Assembly: GCA_035552655.1 (NCBI GenBank) | Contig: DASZLD010000133.1 | Span: 1-51,625, forward strand | Direction of reading: 5' to 3' | Length of the DNA: 51,625 nt | Source: DASXMT01 sp035552655 | Lineage (GTDB): Bacteria; Actinomycetota; Acidimicrobiia; Acidimicrobiales; RAAP-2 | Part shown: positions 50,806-51,625 of the stretch, piece after piece | Layout: the number at the start of each line of letters is the position of its first letter | Position numbering within the stretch: the first letter of the stretch is position 1 | The notes under the pieces: model-generated | What the model saw: the letters and a program-made list of their open reading frames with translations, nothing else | Database searches by the model: none | What the model was told of the DNA's origin: nothing | Position numbers and translations under genes: made by a program

Positions 50806-51625
50806 TCATTCCAGTTTGAACAGCTGATCGTCATCGCCACCGCCTGAGCCCTCCTGGTTTTCGGGAGGTGGTTTCTCGGGTGGGAGCCACTGCCAGTCGC
50901 CGGGGCCGCCTTCGAGCCGGAAGCCCTTGTGATGGCGGAGGTAGTGGTGGTGATGGCACAACCGGGCAAGATTCCAGAGGGCGGTCTCTCCGTCCTCGAC
51001 CACGGGGATGATCCGATGGTCGATCTCCAATCCTTCTCTCACGTTGCATCCGGGGACGACACAGGTCTGGTCCCGTTCGATGAGAGCGGTGCGTAAGGGG
51101 GCGCGAATGGTCCGGCCCAGGTTGGAGACGGTGGCAATGTCTGAGCCGTTGGTGATGACGAGGCGGAGAACCGCGTCCCCCAGCACGGATCGGGCCGTCT
51201 CGATGGGCACGGGCCCCACGCCGGGAATCTCACAGCACTCGCCGCCTTCGAGCTGTCCACGACGCAGGGCGGCGAGATCCACCCGGAGGTGGACGCTGGC
51301 TGGCGGGGGAAAGCCAGTGGGGCGACAGTCCGAGCCGGCCCGGCCAGAGCCGGCTCGGCCGGGTTCCTCGGAGTCGGGGGTGTCGGAGCCGGTGCCGGAG
51401 TCGGTGCCGGAGCCGGTGCCGGCCTGGGGCGCCGCAGGTGGGCGCTCCCCGGTGAGGAGAGCGACCAGCGCGTCGGCCTCGTAGGCATCGGGACGCTCTT
51501 TGAGGCCCTGTCGTCTGGCCTCGTCGAAGATGACCGTCTTGGTGGGCTTCAGCGCGGCCAGCAGCTTGGCCCCGGCATCGGGGGTGAACAGGCCCTCCAA
51601 GCGAAAGGCCCCGTCTCGGTCGGTG
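50806..51625 (-). CDS. DUF222-HNH endonuclease family protein (5' partial)
   Basis: The open frame continues past the window edge (DGAFRLEGLFTPDAGAKLLAAL), so the true start is outside. The visible part has the DUF222 end, a Gly/Ser/Thr/Asp linker with 12-bp repeats, and a clear HNH site: TCVVPGCNV, LEIDHRIIPVVEDGET and NLARLCHHHHYLRHH. These genes are abundant and mobile in actinobacteria, with unclear roles. Confidence 0.9.
   Translation of the reverse strand, partial: TDRDGAFRLEGLFTPDAGAKLLAALKPTKTVIFDEARRQGLKERPDAYEADALVALLTGERPPAAPQAGTGSGTDSGTGSDTPDSEEPGRAGSGRAGSDCRPTGFPPPASVHLRVDLAALRRGQLEGGECCEIPGVGPVPIETARSVLGDAVLRLVITNGSDIATVSNLGRTIRAPLRTALIERDQTCVVPGCNVREGLEIDHRIIPVVEDGETALWNLARLCHHHHYLRHHKGFRLEGGPGDWQWLPPEKPPPENQEGSGGGDDDQLFKLE
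51380..51427. repeat. four 12-bp repeats in the HNH-protein linker
   Basis: Units of GTGCCGGAGCCG or variants start at 51380, 51392, 51404 and 51416 and encode the Gly/Thr/Ser/Asp linker. Confidence 0.85.

Overview
The window is high-GC bacterial DNA with short intergenic spaces, frequent GTG and TTG starts and many ATGA/GTGA gene overlaps. A mycothiol synthase (mshD), a DUF222-HNH nuclease, menaquinone genes and DUF948/DUF6167-like genes next to alaS point to an actinobacterium. A dissociated FAS-II cluster and a separate trpF argue against mycobacteria and streptomycetes. My guess is class Acidimicrobiia, and this is inference. I see no prophage, insertion sequence, CRISPR array or secondary-metabolite cluster. 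No stretch over 300 bases lacks a gene.

Layout. 1-2270: the tail of an unknown gene, tRNA-Leu(CAA), a small membrane protein and an M20 amidohydrolase. 2420-7050: the fatty-acid operon fabD-fabH-fabG-acpP-fabF, in which FabD carries a fused BCCP-like domain without the biotinyl lysine, followed by a UbiB/ABC1 kinase. 8959-12593 (minus): trpC-trpF-trpB-trpA. 12675-14916 (plus): a two-component pair. 14865-23763 (minus): a long amino-acid operon hisD-hisC-hisB-hisH-hisA-hisF, a GroES-like gene, a possible 37-codon ORF, then hisI-trpE-ygfZ. hisG, hisE, trpD and trpG are not here.

23862-31454: a small helical protein, a VapBC-like module whose PIN toxin has lost acidic residues, nth, mshD, a VIT/CCC1 transporter, a MaoC-like hydratase, and a double-MerR regulator coupled to menG and menF. 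31531-37002 (minus): an alpha/beta hydrolase, a second two-component pair with a strong hairpin over the kinase start codon, a polyprenol-phosphate mannosyltransferase and an AI-2E/PerM-family permease. 37044-44351: a flippase-like membrane protein, polyphosphate kinase, two SEDS glycosyltransferases (FtsW and RodA types) and a DUF151 nuclease. 44382-50587 (minus): aroE, mltG, ruvX, alaS and two small membrane proteins. The window ends inside a DUF222-HNH gene.

The most unusual property of the whole window is its load of short tandem repeats (periods 9 to 24 bp). I can place about eighteen. They sit at gene ends, interdomain linkers and gene junctions. Inside genes the period is always a multiple of three (9, 12, 15, 18, 21, 24), and between genes it is not (13, 20, 22, 23). 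Several build low-complexity tails or insertions in otherwise ordinary housekeeping enzymes, and some carry the start or stop codon of a neighbouring gene.
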